Shown in pieces: positions 34,023 to 44,680 of a stretch of DNA of 64,000 nt. The stretch comes from Rossellomorea orangium (GTDB taxonomy: Bacteria > Bacillota > Bacilli > Bacillales > Bacillaceae_B), in assembly GCF_019334305.1 (NCBI RefSeq), contig NZ_JAHWGH010000014.1, positions 434,001-498,000 on the forward strand, written 5' to 3'. The translations under genes and the position numbers were made by a program. The notes beneath the pieces were generated by a model. The model saw only the letters and a program-made list of their open reading frames with translations, was not told where the DNA came from and did not search any database. Position 1 is the first letter of the stretch. Each line of letters opens with the position of its first letter.

Positions 34023-35126
34023 TTAACTGCTCTTATGATTTTTTCTATTTTTCACAAATGCAATCATCAGCAGCACAATCGGGATCCCAACAAGTAGCGG
34101 AAGATGCAGCACGTACATGACCACCTTCAATCCTTCATGAATATGTTCCTGAAAATTCCTGGCAATCGCCATCGACATAAACAGAACAATCAGCCCCAAT
34201 GGATAGGCGAGGCGGGATGGAGATTGCACTTTAAACAAGCTTGAAGTGCCGATAACCGCCGCATAGAATAAGATGCTGATCTTAAAGAAGATACCGATTA
34301 TCAGACCAAGCATGAAAAAGACATCCAGGCGCTCCAGAAAGTCAGCCACCTGGATCGACTGGACCGTACTGAGAAGCGGAAATTGTGAGCGGGCTGTAAG
34401 ATCCACACCCAGGACACTGATATTGATGAGCATCGTGAGAATCAGATTGATTCCGCTTAACCCTGTTGCACAGAACATGGTCATTTTCGCCTTCTTTGGA
34501 TTATTCAAATACGGCAGTACCATAGTAAGGACGATGACTTCTGTGAAAGGAAAATACAAGGTTTGAGTAAACACCACTTTGAGGACCGGTGCAAGCCCTT
34601 CTTCAAGTACCGGCTGCAAGTTCTTAAAGTCAATCAGCCCGGACACGACAATCAGGATGAATCCGACGACCGAAAGCAGGAACATGAGCATAAAGAGCAG
34701 TTCCCCTGAACGTGCAATGACTTCGATTCCCTTTCGGACCGTGTAGATGATGACCAGCATCAACAGCGCATTGGCGATGAATAACGGCGTTTCCGGATAC
34801 GCAAACGTTAAGAGCATTTCGCCAAAATCCCGCAGAACCCTTGAAGCATCATACATAAAGAAGAACAGATACAGGAATGCAAGGACCGTCCCTGCCCCCT
34901 TCCCGAGAATCTTCTTCATGTACTCCGTCGGCAGCAGATCGGGATAATACATATAAAGCTTATGGTACACGAGTAAAAGCACGAAGCTGACCAGCATCCC
35001 GATCAGGATGGCCAGCCATGCGTCCTGCTTTGCATCGATGGCAAGAGGGACGAGTAGTGCACTACCGAGTTCAAACAGGACCATCAAGACAAAGAGCTGA
35101 ATGGCACTGATTTTGGCTTTTTCCAC
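34023..35126 (-). CDS. gerKB: Spore germinant receptor subunit B (GerKB-like), operon 2
   Basis: 367 aa, ten membrane helices. GerB pattern: ISAIQLFVLMVLFELGSALLVPLA at the start, RVLRDFGEMLLTFAYPETPL, and FPFTEVIVLTMVLPYLNNPKKAK near the middle. Third gene of an A-C-B operon, the order of B. subtilis gerK, and GerK in that species takes part in sugar/AGFK responses. The germinant here is not known. The gap to gerKC is 21 bases. A strong terminator follows. Confidence 0.9.
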   Translation of the reverse strand: MEKAKISAIQLFVLMVLFELGSALLVPLAIDAKQDAWLAILIGMLVSFVLLLVYHKLYMYYPDLLPTEYMKKILGKGAGTVLAFLYLFFFMYDASRVLRDFGEMLLTFAYPETPLFIANALLMLVIIYTVRKGIEVIARSGELLFMLMFLLSVVGFILIVVSGLIDFKNLQPVLEEGLAPVLKVVFTQTLYFPFTEVIVLTMVLPYLNNPKKAKMTMFCATGLSGINLILTMLINISVLGVDLTARSQFPLLSTVQSIQVADFLERLDVFFMLGLIIGIFFKISILFYAAVIGTSSLFKVQSPSRLAYPLGLIVLFMSMAIARNFQEHIHEGLKVVMYVLHLPLLVGIPIVLLMIAFVKNRKNHKSS

Positions 35127-35147
35127 GTTACACGTCCCTCCTTCGTC

Positions 35148-36371
35148 TTATTCTCCTTCCAAACTTGACAGAAAAGATTTATTTCTGAGGCCGGCACGGC
35201 GGATATAAGCTTCCACCGTAACGTCCACCTGTAATTCCGGGAAATAGACCTCGTTCCACATCGCTTTTAGTTTTTCCCAATCATCCGGTCTTGAACGCCG
35301 GATCACTCCGTCAAACCCAAAGAAATCGGCTTGATTGGTTTTAGCCTGTTGAACCGCTTTCTCTATTTCACTCTTAATTTCTTTCTGCACCTTTTTCTCC
35401 ATCTCAGAAATGACTTTTTCATCTGTAATATCTTCCGCCACATCAATTCCGCCGATCGTTCCTTCCACACTTGTATGGATGGTGATATGTGGTTTACCGT
35501 CCTTCATTTTCCCTGAAACGTTTGTTTTTTGCCGGTCGGCTTGATAGGCGACGGCATCCTTCTTTCCTTTCCAATCAATGTTAATGTCTGTAGCCTTTAT
35601 TTTATCCAGGATCCAGACGGTTCCCCTTGCCTTTTTTCCATACGACCAATCCACTAATTTCCCTTTTTTCAAAAGGGCGATCCCACTGGCTTCTAACGTC
35701 GATTCAGGCTCACTTTCCTGAATGTTATCCAGTTGGCTCGCATGCTTCGGGTCCCCTATAAGCCGAAATCCTGATACGACGGTTGCCCCATCGGATGATT
35801 GCAAGCCTTTCATCACATCTTGGATCGACGTCTTCAACGTCTGCCCCCATTTCTGCTCTGAAAATTCCAATGTCTTCAACACTTTGTTTGCCGGGATTTT
35901 ATCCACTGGGGTCAATGCCCGCAACAAATCTTCCGCCGTAGAGTGATTTGCGATGACCATGGTCGTCGTAATCCGGAATTCATGATCCCGGTCGATGGCA
36001 TCGATGATGGTCGCAACGCCTTCTTCCCTTGCAAGCCCTTCCCCGACGACGACCAGATTGGCATGGGCATAATAGAGTCTGCGAGAAATTTTACTTGAAG
36101 CGCGCCTGCTTGCTTCAACCAGGTTATCCCCGGTTGCCTTATAGATGGTAACAGGCGGGCTTTGTGATCCGACTCCGCCTCCGCGCATGCCTCCTGCCAC
36201 GTTACCGGGATTAATGATCTGCAGGGTCATCGAATATTTACCCTCCTCGGTTTTATCCACCCCCATGGCGGCCACGATGGCAAGATCGGTTAACTCCTTC
36301 TTGCTCCAACAGCCATTCAGGAAAAAGGGAATGATTATGATCAGGAAACACAGCGTCTTTTTACGAACCAT
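35148..36371 (-). CDS. gerKC: Spore germinant receptor subunit C (GerKC-like lipoprotein), operon 2
   Basis: 407 aa from ATG 36371, six bases after AAAGGTG. A GTG three codons upstream lies in the ribosome site. Lipobox FFLNGC followed by WSKKELTDLAIVAAMGVDKTEEGKY, the standard Ger(x)C start. Body motifs are GDNLVEASRRASSKISRRLYYAHANLVVVGE and the C-terminal EIEKAVQQAKTNQADFFGFDGVIRR. It lies outside the inner membrane, anchored by lipid. The gene overlaps the A gene end by 11 bases. Confidence 0.93.
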   Translation of the reverse strand: MVRKKTLCFLIIIIPFFLNGCWSKKELTDLAIVAAMGVDKTEEGKYSMTLQIINPGNVAGGMRGGGVGSQSPPVTIYKATGDNLVEASRRASSKISRRLYYAHANLVVVGEGLAREEGVATIIDAIDRDHEFRITTTMVIANHSTAEDLLRALTPVDKIPANKVLKTLEFSEQKWGQTLKTSIQDVMKGLQSSDGATVVSGFRLIGDPKHASQLDNIQESEPESTLEASGIALLKKGKLVDWSYGKKARGTVWILDKIKATDINIDWKGKKDAVAYQADRQKTNVSGKMKDGKPHITIHTSVEGTIGGIDVAEDITDEKVISEMEKKVQKEIKSEIEKAVQQAKTNQADFFGFDGVIRRSRPDDWEKLKAMWNEVYFPELQVDVTVEAYIRRAGLRNKSFLSSLEGE

Positions 36372-37983
36372 TGTGGTCACCTTTTTCTGCGTCCCTGTTT
36401 ATCATTCCACGGGAGGAAGGCGTCGAAGGGCCCTGCCCAGCCCCCTCCCGGATCGTGTTGGCGCTGATCAGTCGCGGCCTCTGTCTTAAGCTCCACCATG
36501 GTAAACGTACAAACGTATCTTTATTGTTCACCGGAATAAACGGGGCAAATGGCGCCATATAAGGAACACCAAAGGAACGTAGACCGCATAAATGAACCAC
36601 CATGAACAGGAAGATTAAGATGATTCCGTAGAATCCGAAAGTCGCTGCCCCGATCATGAAAAGAAACCGGATCAAGCGGGCAGAAATCGCCATATCAAAA
36701 GACGGGGTCGCAAAGCTTGCAATGGCGGTCATTGATACGACAATAACCATCGCAGGCGACACGATGCTTGCTTGAACCGCAGCCTGTCCAATAACGAGGG
36801 CGCCGACAATCGAGACGGCGGATCCAATGGCTTTCGGCAAGCGGATCCCTGCTTCCCTCAGGATTTCAAATGTGATTTCCATCAGGAGGGCTTCCACGAA
36901 TGCAGGGAACGGAACGGATTCCCTTTGGGCAGCAATGGCGACGATAAGCATCGTCGGTACCATTTCCTGATGGAAGGTGGTGACCGCAACAAAGGTCGCA
37001 GGGGCTATCAGGGAAATCGTAAACATCAAGATCCTCAGCAGGCGGATTGATGTCGCAATGTCAAAGCGCGCGTAGTAGTCCTCTGCTGACTGAAAGAACT
37101 GAATGAACAGTGCAGGAGCAATCAGGACAAACGGCGTTCCATCCACAAAGATGGCAATCCGTCCTTCAAACAGATTTCCCGCCACCACATCCGGTCGTTC
37201 CGTGTTAAAGATCGTTGGAAATGGCGTCATCGTCTGATCTTCAATCAGTTGTTCGACATAGCCTGATTCCAAAATGCTGTCGATATCGATTTTGTTGATT
37301 CGCCGGCGGACCTCTTCCACCACCTGATCATTGGCGATCCCATGTATGTACATAAGCGTCACATCTGTTTTCGTGACGCGTCCCACCTTAAAAGATTCCA
37401 TCCACAAATCAGGTGTCTTAATGATACGGCGGACCATGGCGGTGTTCGTATCAATTGATTCAATAAAGCCTCCCTTTGGACCGCGCACCACGACTTGAGT
37501 CGTTGATTCTGAAATGGAGCGGGTTTCGCCCCCTTTCGTACAGGCACTCAAAGCCTTCCCTATTCCCCCGATCAGGACAATGGTGTCACCTGCCATTAGC
37601 GATGCAAACAAGCTTTCCCAAGTATCAATGGAAGACACATTCCCCACTGTCATCATATCTTCCGTAATCAGTTCCAACGCATCGCTCTCATTTAGTTCTT
37701 CTTTATGTTCATCCTTCATCATGGACTGAAGCAAGAACTCCTGAATCGACTGATTATTAACGATACCTTCTATATAGACAACGGCCGTTTCAATTTCGGA
37801 ATCCTTCCCCATTTTCAGTCGTCGGATAATGACGTCCGGACTGTTTCCTGTTTTATTTCGGATGAAGTTTAGATTGTCTTGTAACGAAACGTGGAGATGG
37901 TCTGGAGATGGTTCCGAGGAATTACTTTCAACATCATTCTTTCGGCTCTTTTTTGATTTACGATCCTTAAAGAAAGAAGGCAT
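36361..37983 (-). CDS. gerKA: Spore germinant receptor subunit A (GerKA-like), operon 2
   Basis: 540 aa from ATG 37983 (MPSFFKDRKSKKSRKND). AAAGGTG lies 11 bases upstream. The longer frame to 38025 has no site. The N-terminal domain holds ETAVVYIEGIVNNQSIQEF, and GFIESIDTNTAMVRRIIKTPDLW leads into NTERPDVVAGNLFEGRIAIFVDGTPFVLIAP. The membrane part holds FHQEMVPTMLIVAIAAQRESVPFPAFVEALLMEITFEILREAGIRLP. The tail is Pro/Ser-rich. First gene of the A-C-B operon. Divergent to a D-subunit-like gene. Confidence 0.93.
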   Translation of the reverse strand: MPSFFKDRKSKKSRKNDVESNSSEPSPDHLHVSLQDNLNFIRNKTGNSPDVIIRRLKMGKDSEIETAVVYIEGIVNNQSIQEFLLQSMMKDEHKEELNESDALELITEDMMTVGNVSSIDTWESLFASLMAGDTIVLIGGIGKALSACTKGGETRSISESTTQVVVRGPKGGFIESIDTNTAMVRRIIKTPDLWMESFKVGRVTKTDVTLMYIHGIANDQVVEEVRRRINKIDIDSILESGYVEQLIEDQTMTPFPTIFNTERPDVVAGNLFEGRIAIFVDGTPFVLIAPALFIQFFQSAEDYYARFDIATSIRLLRILMFTISLIAPATFVAVTTFHQEMVPTMLIVAIAAQRESVPFPAFVEALLMEITFEILREAGIRLPKAIGSAVSIVGALVIGQAAVQASIVSPAMVIVVSMTAIASFATPSFDMAISARLIRFLFMIGAATFGFYGIILIFLFMVVHLCGLRSFGVPYMAPFAPFIPVNNKDTFVRLPWWSLRQRPRLISANTIREGAGQGPSTPSSRGMINRDAEKGDHNGS

Positions 37984-38114
37984 AGATTGCAACACCTTTC
38001 TCTTATTTTTTATTACTTTAACCATAAGAGGGGGAATTATGTAATTTTTAACAACGTGTGGCCGTATGAACCTGGCTAACAGGGAGGAACCTAAGAGGAG
38101 GAGTGTGATTCAGA

Positions 38115-38339
38115 GTGAAAATCATGGGTATTACTTTATTGATGCTGGGATCAATGATCGCTTTTTCCCTGGGCCTTGACCTTTTTCAGGGATACACGAT
38201 GAGGGAAGCATGGCATAATGCCATAAGTCCGTTTCGGGTGATGGAAGTGGCAGAATTATTCGTGCTTTACTTTCTTCTGCTCCTTTTGATAGTGAACATA
38301 GGAATCCAATATTTCAAAAAAAGAAAGGCGAGTAATTGA
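38115..38339 (+). CDS. Two-helix membrane protein, possible germinant receptor D subunit
   Basis: 74 aa from GTG 38115, 11 bases after AGAGGAGGAG (an ATG three codons in is possible). Two membrane helices (about 4-25 and 46-66), with a polar loop FQGYTMREAWHNAISPFRVMEV and a basic tail FKKRKASN. Small two-helix D proteins of this size are known beside some gerA-type operons (GerKD, GerUD) and modulate germination. This one is divergent to ger operon 2. The link rests on size, topology and place, not on a motif. Confidence 0.6.
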   Translation: MKIMGITLLMLGSMIAFSLGLDLFQGYTMREAWHNAISPFRVMEVAELFVLYFLLLLLIVNIGIQYFKKRKASN

Positions 38340-38411
38340 GAATTTCTGAACTGTTAACATCCTCCAAGCTTCAGGCTTTCCATTCAGATTCTAATCTTCT
38401 ATAATAATAAT

Positions 38412-38427
38412 TAAGAATTATTATAAT
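38412..38427 (+). promoter_or_regulatory. PerR box of katG
   Basis: TAAGAATTATTATAA (38412-38426) matches the PerR consensus TTATAATNATTATAA at 12 of 14 positions and overlaps a TATAAT (38422-38427). It predicts derepression by peroxide. Confidence 0.7.
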
Positions 38428-38483
38428 TATCACACTATTAATGTGATAGTTGCTTCACCCTATTTTTCAAAACAGGAAGGTGA

Positions 38484-40706
<2,223 letters not shown>

Positions 40707-40717
40707 ACTGTAAGTTG

Positions 40718-40747
40718 GCCTCTTCCTCGATGGAAGGGGCTTTTTTT
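40718..40747 (+). terminator. Rho-independent terminator of katG
   Basis: GCCTCTTCC, TCGAT loop, GGAAGGGGC, then TTTTTTT. Confidence 0.92.
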
Positions 40748-41026
40748 ATGAAGATTAAAGAAGATTCGACACGTGGGATTTAACAATTGATAATAGTCGA
40801 TTTACGCTAAATCATATTATTTGAGGATGGATAATCAGAACTCCGGTTCATAACAGCTCATAACCGGACCTATTTTGTGACTGCAGCTAAACCAGACAAT
40901 CTATGCCCTCTTCAGACTTTATACAGCCTTTCCCTTCCACAAACTCATTGACAAATCCACCTGCCTCAATTATTATCAACAAATCAAACAGACGGTTTAT
41001 ATATCGCCTAAAGGACGTGACCACTC

Positions 41027-41803
41027 ATGATCATAACCAAATTTTACAGAAAAGTATTCGAACTGAACGGCCATCCAGTCATCGCAAAAGGATTGCGGAG
41101 GTTCGCCCAATCAAAAGTAAGTAAACCTTTTATCGCCTCTTTTGCCAAAGTCTATAAGTTGAACATGGAAGAAGCGACCCGCGGACTCCGTGAGTACGGT
41201 ACACTTCATGATGTTTTCACACGGGAACTGAAGCCGGATGCACGACCGGTAGCTGATTCTCCCGATGCATTCGTCAGCCCATGCGACGCCTATCTCTCCG
41301 TCGTCGACGATTTGACCCCGGAGAGTACATTCATGGTCAAAGGGCAGGATTATACGGTGGAAGAACTACTCGGGTCTAAAGAGAAAGCTGCAGCGTTCGC
41401 AGGCGGACAGGTTCTCATCTTTTACCTGAGCCCGACTGATTACCACCGGGTTCACGTGCCGATCGATGCACGGGTTGAGGAAGTATACACACTCGGGAGA
41501 CACGCCGATCCCGTGAACGAACTTGGACTGAAGCACGGTCTCCGTCCCCTCACACGAAACTACCGCCTCGTCTCCCGCTTCGATGTGGCCGGATCGCCTC
41601 TTGCCCATGTGATGGTCGGGGCGTTGAATGTGAACTCGATTGTCCGGACAAACACGTCTGACGTCGTTCATCGGGGAGATCCTTATGGATACTTCTCATT
41701 CGGCTCGACGGTCGTTCTTTGTGTGCCGAAAGGGAAGTTCGGCTTCACGCGGGATAAAGGACCGGTGAAGATGGGTGAGGAAATTGGTAAGTGGCATTCA
41801 TAA
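41027..41803 (+). CDS. psd: Phosphatidylserine decarboxylase
   Basis: 258 aa. Makes phosphatidylethanolamine at the membrane. The self-cleavage motif is FGST (G226-S227-T228), where S227 becomes the pyruvoyl group. The catalytic triad residues are D87 (SPCDAYL), H143 (YLSPTDYHRVHVP) and S227. HDVFTREL near 61-68 is a family mark. It has the length of the Bacillus type. AAAGGACGTG precedes the ATG. In B. subtilis psd follows pssA, but no phosphatidylserine synthase gene is nearby here. Confidence 0.93.
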   Translation: MIITKFYRKVFELNGHPVIAKGLRRFAQSKVSKPFIASFAKVYKLNMEEATRGLREYGTLHDVFTRELKPDARPVADSPDAFVSPCDAYLSVVDDLTPESTFMVKGQDYTVEELLGSKEKAAAFAGGQVLIFYLSPTDYHRVHVPIDARVEEVYTLGRHADPVNELGLKHGLRPLTRNYRLVSRFDVAGSPLAHVMVGALNVNSIVRTNTSDVVHRGDPYGYFSFGSTVVLCVPKGKFGFTRDKGPVKMGEEIGKWHS

Positions 41804-41844
41804 ATAAGAGACCCCTGCTCTTTTTAAGGGTGACTATAAAAAAG

Positions 41845-42110
41845 TAAAACTCGCCGGTGTACATTTGGCGAGTTTCTTTATTAAATAGGCTTTTAGATAA
41901 GCGGAGGTTTTCCGGTTATATATAGAGTAGAGCTTGTGTTGGAGGTAAATAAGCGGAAATTTTCCGCTTACGCAAGAAAAAAACAGTCATCTCAGTATTT
42001 TTTGAGTCAATAGACGGAATATTTCCGTCTATTTCAGCCTTTTTAGAAGTTCTATACTACTTAAGCGGAATATTTCCGTCTATTTATTTATCTGCTCTGG
42101 GGGATTAATC
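41845..42110 (+). repeat. Tetra-hairpin intergenic element, copy C
   Basis: It fills most of the 334-bp gap 41804-42137. Opening hairpin AAACTCGCC...TTGGCGAGTTT then CTTTATTAAATAGG, ATAAGCGGAG/TTCCGGTTAT, GAGCTTGTGTTGGAGG, a perfect ATAAGCGGAA/TTCCGCTTA hairpin, AGAAAAAAACA, a perfect ATAGACGGAA/TTCCGTCTAT hairpin with TTTCAGCC, and TTAAGCGGAA/TTCCGTCTAT. The 3' end differs from A and B. Same order as the other copies. Confidence 0.85.
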
Positions 42111-42137
42111 TGATCTCCCAACCAATATAACCGGGCA

Positions 42138-42614
42138 TTACGCCCCGATACTCTCCCGTACGTCTTCCTCTTGTACTTCCACTCGCTTCTCCAACTTATA
42201 CACAAGCACTCCGCCAATCAACAGCGCAATCCCAAGAATCTTCTCCCAGGACAACGCAGACGGTTCAAACCCGAACCAGCCTCCTGTGTTGACGATGAAC
42301 GCGATCGTAATCTGCGAAATAAGCGCAATGGAAATCGCATAAGCCGGCCCGATCAGCGTGACGCCCCTCATCAGGAAGAACACAATCCCGACACCGAACA
42401 CCCCGCTGAAAAGAAAGACAGGATTGACCCCACTGAAATCAAACAAACTTTTATCTTCCATACTATAAAAAACCGGCAGTGAACAGACGAGACCGAGACC
42501 AAGGACCAGGCTTGTCGTCGCCCACGGTCCTGTTTTTTCACTGACCCGTGCATTGAATACGTTTTGCAGGCTGATCAGAATACCTGCGATAATGGCTAAT
42601 CCGATTCCGAACAT
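42138..42614 (-). CDS. YdcZ/DUF606-family half-transporter
   Basis: 158 aa, five predicted membrane helices. DUF606 pattern: MFGIGLAIIAGILISLQNVFNARVSEKTGPWATTSLVLGLG at the start, GPAYAISIALISQITIAFIVNTGGWFGFE near the end. It is a half-size relative of DMT exporters and should dimerise, perhaps with the other DUF606 protein of this operon. GGAGG lies before the ATG, 12 bases after the crp-type gene. The substrate is unknown. Confidence 0.85.
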   Translation of the reverse strand: MFGIGLAIIAGILISLQNVFNARVSEKTGPWATTSLVLGLGLVCSLPVFYSMEDKSLFDFSGVNPVFLFSGVFGVGIVFFLMRGVTLIGPAYAISIALISQITIAFIVNTGGWFGFEPSALSWEKILGIALLIGGVLVYKLEKRVEVQEEDVRESIGA

Positions 42615-42626
42615 GTGGATTCCTCC

Positions 42627-43322
42627 TTATTCATAGATGTTTCCTTTCGCAAGGATGCTGAGTTTTTCCAGATTCTTGATGGTGATGGAGCCGTTGACCC
42701 TCTCGATGAGATCATCCGTCGCCATCTTCTTCAACACCCGGTTCAAATGGCGATAGCTCGTGCCGATCCATTCGGCGAGCTCCATAAGATTGGACGTATG
42801 CATTTCCTGATGGAACATGGTCCCTTCCCCTGCTTCTGAAATTGAGAGCAGGTAGCTCGCAAGTCGCACTTCGACGGGATACAGCATATGCATGCTCGTG
42901 ATATGCATTTCAGTATAAAATTTGTGTGCCACGGTATCAAACAGAAAGCGCATGATCGCTGGGTGACACTTCTCGAGTTTTGCCAAGTCCTCGAATGATA
43001 AGGATAGGAACACCCCGTCCGTGACTGCCTCCACCGAGTTCAAGACCGGTGTCCCCTTCGAATATTCCACATCCCCAATCAGGGCAAGGGGTCGCTTGAA
43101 CCGGTTGATCAACAGTTTCCCTTCCGGCGTATGGGTGAAGATCTTGATTTTCCCCTCCAGGAGGAAATACAGTTCGTCGAGTTCTTCCCCTGTGGAAAAG
43201 AGCACATCACCTTTTTCAAACGAATACATCTTGATATTTCTTCTAAAGTCGGCCGGAAATAAATCGGCCAGCTCGAATTCATTAAAATAACGGTCTGGTT
43301 GAGCATCTTGGATTTCTTTCAT
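42627..43322 (-). CDS. Crp/Fnr-family regulator (YeiL-like)
   Basis: 231 aa from the second ATG (43322), seven bases after AAGGAG. The first ATG is one base after it. The cyclic-nucleotide-fold sensor domain (about 15-130) has YSFEKGDVLFSTGEELDELYFLLEGKIKIF. The C-terminal winged helix has LMELAEWIGTSYRHLNRVLKKM. No Fe-S Cys set like Fnr is seen. It sits between two DUF606 transporter genes in one operon and likely controls it through the palindrome upstream. Confidence 0.85.
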   Translation of the reverse strand: MKEIQDAQPDRYFNEFELADLFPADFRRNIKMYSFEKGDVLFSTGEELDELYFLLEGKIKIFTHTPEGKLLINRFKRPLALIGDVEYSKGTPVLNSVEAVTDGVFLSLSFEDLAKLEKCHPAIMRFLFDTVAHKFYTEMHITSMHMLYPVEVRLASYLLSISEAGEGTMFHQEMHTSNLMELAEWIGTSYRHLNRVLKKMATDDLIERVNGSITIKNLEKLSILAKGNIYE

Positions 43323-43337
43323 CGTCATACTCCTTTT

Positions 43338-43763
43338 TTACAATTGAAACAGGATCACTCCTGCCAGCATCATCGTAAGTCCGACTGCCTGTCTCTTCGT
43401 CACAGGGATCTTCTTCTCCCCGAACCATCCACGTGATTCAATGAGGAAGGCCGTTCCGATCTGCGCCACAAGAAGGATGGCGATCGCCGCTGCCGGTCCG
43501 ATGGTGTGAATCGCTGTCAGTTCTGAGAATACCACGATTACCCCGAACGTGCCTCCGATCAAGTACAGGAACGGCACCTGCCTGAAGCTCTTCCCTTTTC
43601 CATCCCGCACATTCATATATATCGTCATTGAAATGATAAATGCCACCAGGTGGACCATCGAAGTCGTATGCCACCCGCCGATCGCGTCACTCATCCGTGC
43701 GTTGAAAATTCCCTGCATCGTAATGCAAAGACCTCCAAACAGAGCAAATAAAGCACCTTTCAT
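43338..43763 (-). CDS. YdcZ/DUF606-family half-transporter
   Basis: 141 aa, five predicted helices. It opens MKGALFALFGGLCITMQGIFNARMSDAIGGWHTTSMVHLVAF and contains GPAAAIAILLVAQIGTAFLIESRGWFGE, parallel to the other DUF606 gene. The two proteins are distinct enough to be a hetero-pair. First gene of the operon. The ribosome site AGGAGG fits. A 14-bp palindrome lies near -41.5 of its predicted promoter. Confidence 0.85.
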   Translation of the reverse strand: MKGALFALFGGLCITMQGIFNARMSDAIGGWHTTSMVHLVAFIISMTIYMNVRDGKGKSFRQVPFLYLIGGTFGVIVVFSELTAIHTIGPAAAIAILLVAQIGTAFLIESRGWFGEKKIPVTKRQAVGLTMMLAGVILFQL

Positions 43764-43788
43764 CGTTCATCCTCCTATTCTTTGTTCT

Positions 43789-43830
43789 ATTAAATAGGAG
43801 GTTGGATTTTTGTGAAAGGACATATGTCCT
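43789..43830 (-). promoter_or_regulatory. Promoter and palindrome of the ydcZ-crp-ydcZ operon
   Basis: On the minus strand, TTTCAC, 17 bases, TTTAAT. The palindrome AGGACATATGTCCT (43817-43830) is centred about 41.5 bases before the likely start point, the class II position used by Crp/Fnr activators. Confidence 0.55.
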
Positions 43831-43890
43831 AAGGGTGTGCAGATGGGGGTTTGGGTATGCGTTTTCATGTGGATTTCCTAGCGGCGGATC

Positions 43891-43945
43891 ATTTATCGGC
43901 GAAATTTTCATTTTATCGGCGAAACGGGGACATTTATCGGCGAAT
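43891..43945. repeat. Three TTTATCGGCGAA direct repeats, 20-21 bp apart
   Basis: ATTTATCGGCGAAA at 43891, TTTTATCGGCGAAA at 43911, ATTTATCGGCGAAT at 43932. The spacing is close to two helical turns, so one protein could bind the same DNA face. They lie between the DUF606 operon and the PfpI gene. Confidence 0.85.
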
Positions 43946-44015
43946 TCAAATCCCGCCAATAATCCTCATTCTGAACACAACCCATATGGTAAAATGTAAC
44001 AAGGAGGAGATGCAT

Positions 44016-44591
44016 ATGAAAAAAGTGTTGGTATTTCTAACAGACGGCTTTGCCGATTGGGAAGCAAGTTACGTCACGGCGGAGTTGAACAAATTGTGGA
44101 CGGGCTACAAGGTTCAAACCGTTGCCATTGATAAGGAGCCTAAGGTTTCCATGGGTGGATTGAAGGTTCTTCCCGACTACAGCATGGATGATGTTCTTCC
44201 AGACTTCCATATGCTGATTATGCCTGGCGGAACCACGTGGCGAGAAGAGAAGAATCAGAAGATCCAGAAGCTTGTGAAGGAATGTTTCGATAAAAACATC
44301 TCCGTCGCCGCCATTTGTGACGCCACGACCTTCCTTGGCATGAACGGATTTCTTGATCACCATAAGCATACAGGAAATTCCCTTCCTTATCTAAAAGAAG
44401 GAGCCCCGGAGTATCGAGGTGAGGAGCACTACATAAACACACCATCCGTTCGTGATAACGGACTCGTCACAGCAAATGGAACGGCTTCACTTGAATTCTC
44501 CAGAAACATTTTGCTGGAATTGAATGTTGGTGACGAGAAGGGCATACAGAATTGGTATGAACATTTTAAAAAGGGCTCTGTTCCTAGCTAA
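44016..44591 (+). CDS. DJ-1/PfpI-family protein
   Basis: 191 aa from ATG 44016 (MKKVLVFLTDGFADWE), with AAGGAGG upstream. The longer open frame starts inside the direct repeats. Class I glutamine amidotransferase-like fold. The nucleophile elbow Cys is in SVAAICDATTFLG (about C100), the acid is E16 in DWEASY, and HKHTGNS gives a His near 116. Family members are proteases, chaperones or deglycases, and the role here is not clear. Single gene with hairpin terminator. Confidence 0.85.
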   Translation: MKKVLVFLTDGFADWEASYVTAELNKLWTGYKVQTVAIDKEPKVSMGGLKVLPDYSMDDVLPDFHMLIMPGGTTWREEKNQKIQKLVKECFDKNISVAAICDATTFLGMNGFLDHHKHTGNSLPYLKEGAPEYRGEEHYINTPSVRDNGLVTANGTASLEFSRNILLELNVGDEKGIQNWYEHFKKGSVPS

Positions 44592-44622
44592 GGAGCCAGG
44601 GGGACAGGTCCCGTGGCTCCTT
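44590..44622 (+). repeat. GGGAC-type palindrome, CCAAGG/GAGCCA flavour (terminator-like)
   Basis: GAGCCAGGGGGAC faces GTCCCGTGGCTC, then CTTCTTCATT. It starts right at the PfpI gene stop. Confidence 0.85.
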
Positions 44623-44640
44623 CTTCATTCCGCACATAAT

Positions 44641-44673
44641 GAGAGGGACGGACTATAGGTCCGTCCCTCCCAC
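44641..44673 (-). repeat. GGGAC-type palindrome, GAGGGACGGACCT flavour
   Basis: GAGGGACGGACTATAGGTCCGTCCCTC, a perfect stem with a three-base centre, just after the stop of the cyanophycinase-like gene. Confidence 0.85.
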
Positions 44674-44680
44674 CTTCTAT

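Noticed and set aside
43891..43945. CRISPR array
   Set aside because: Three short direct repeats with 6-7 base gaps, no 25-40 base spacers, and no cas genes in the window.
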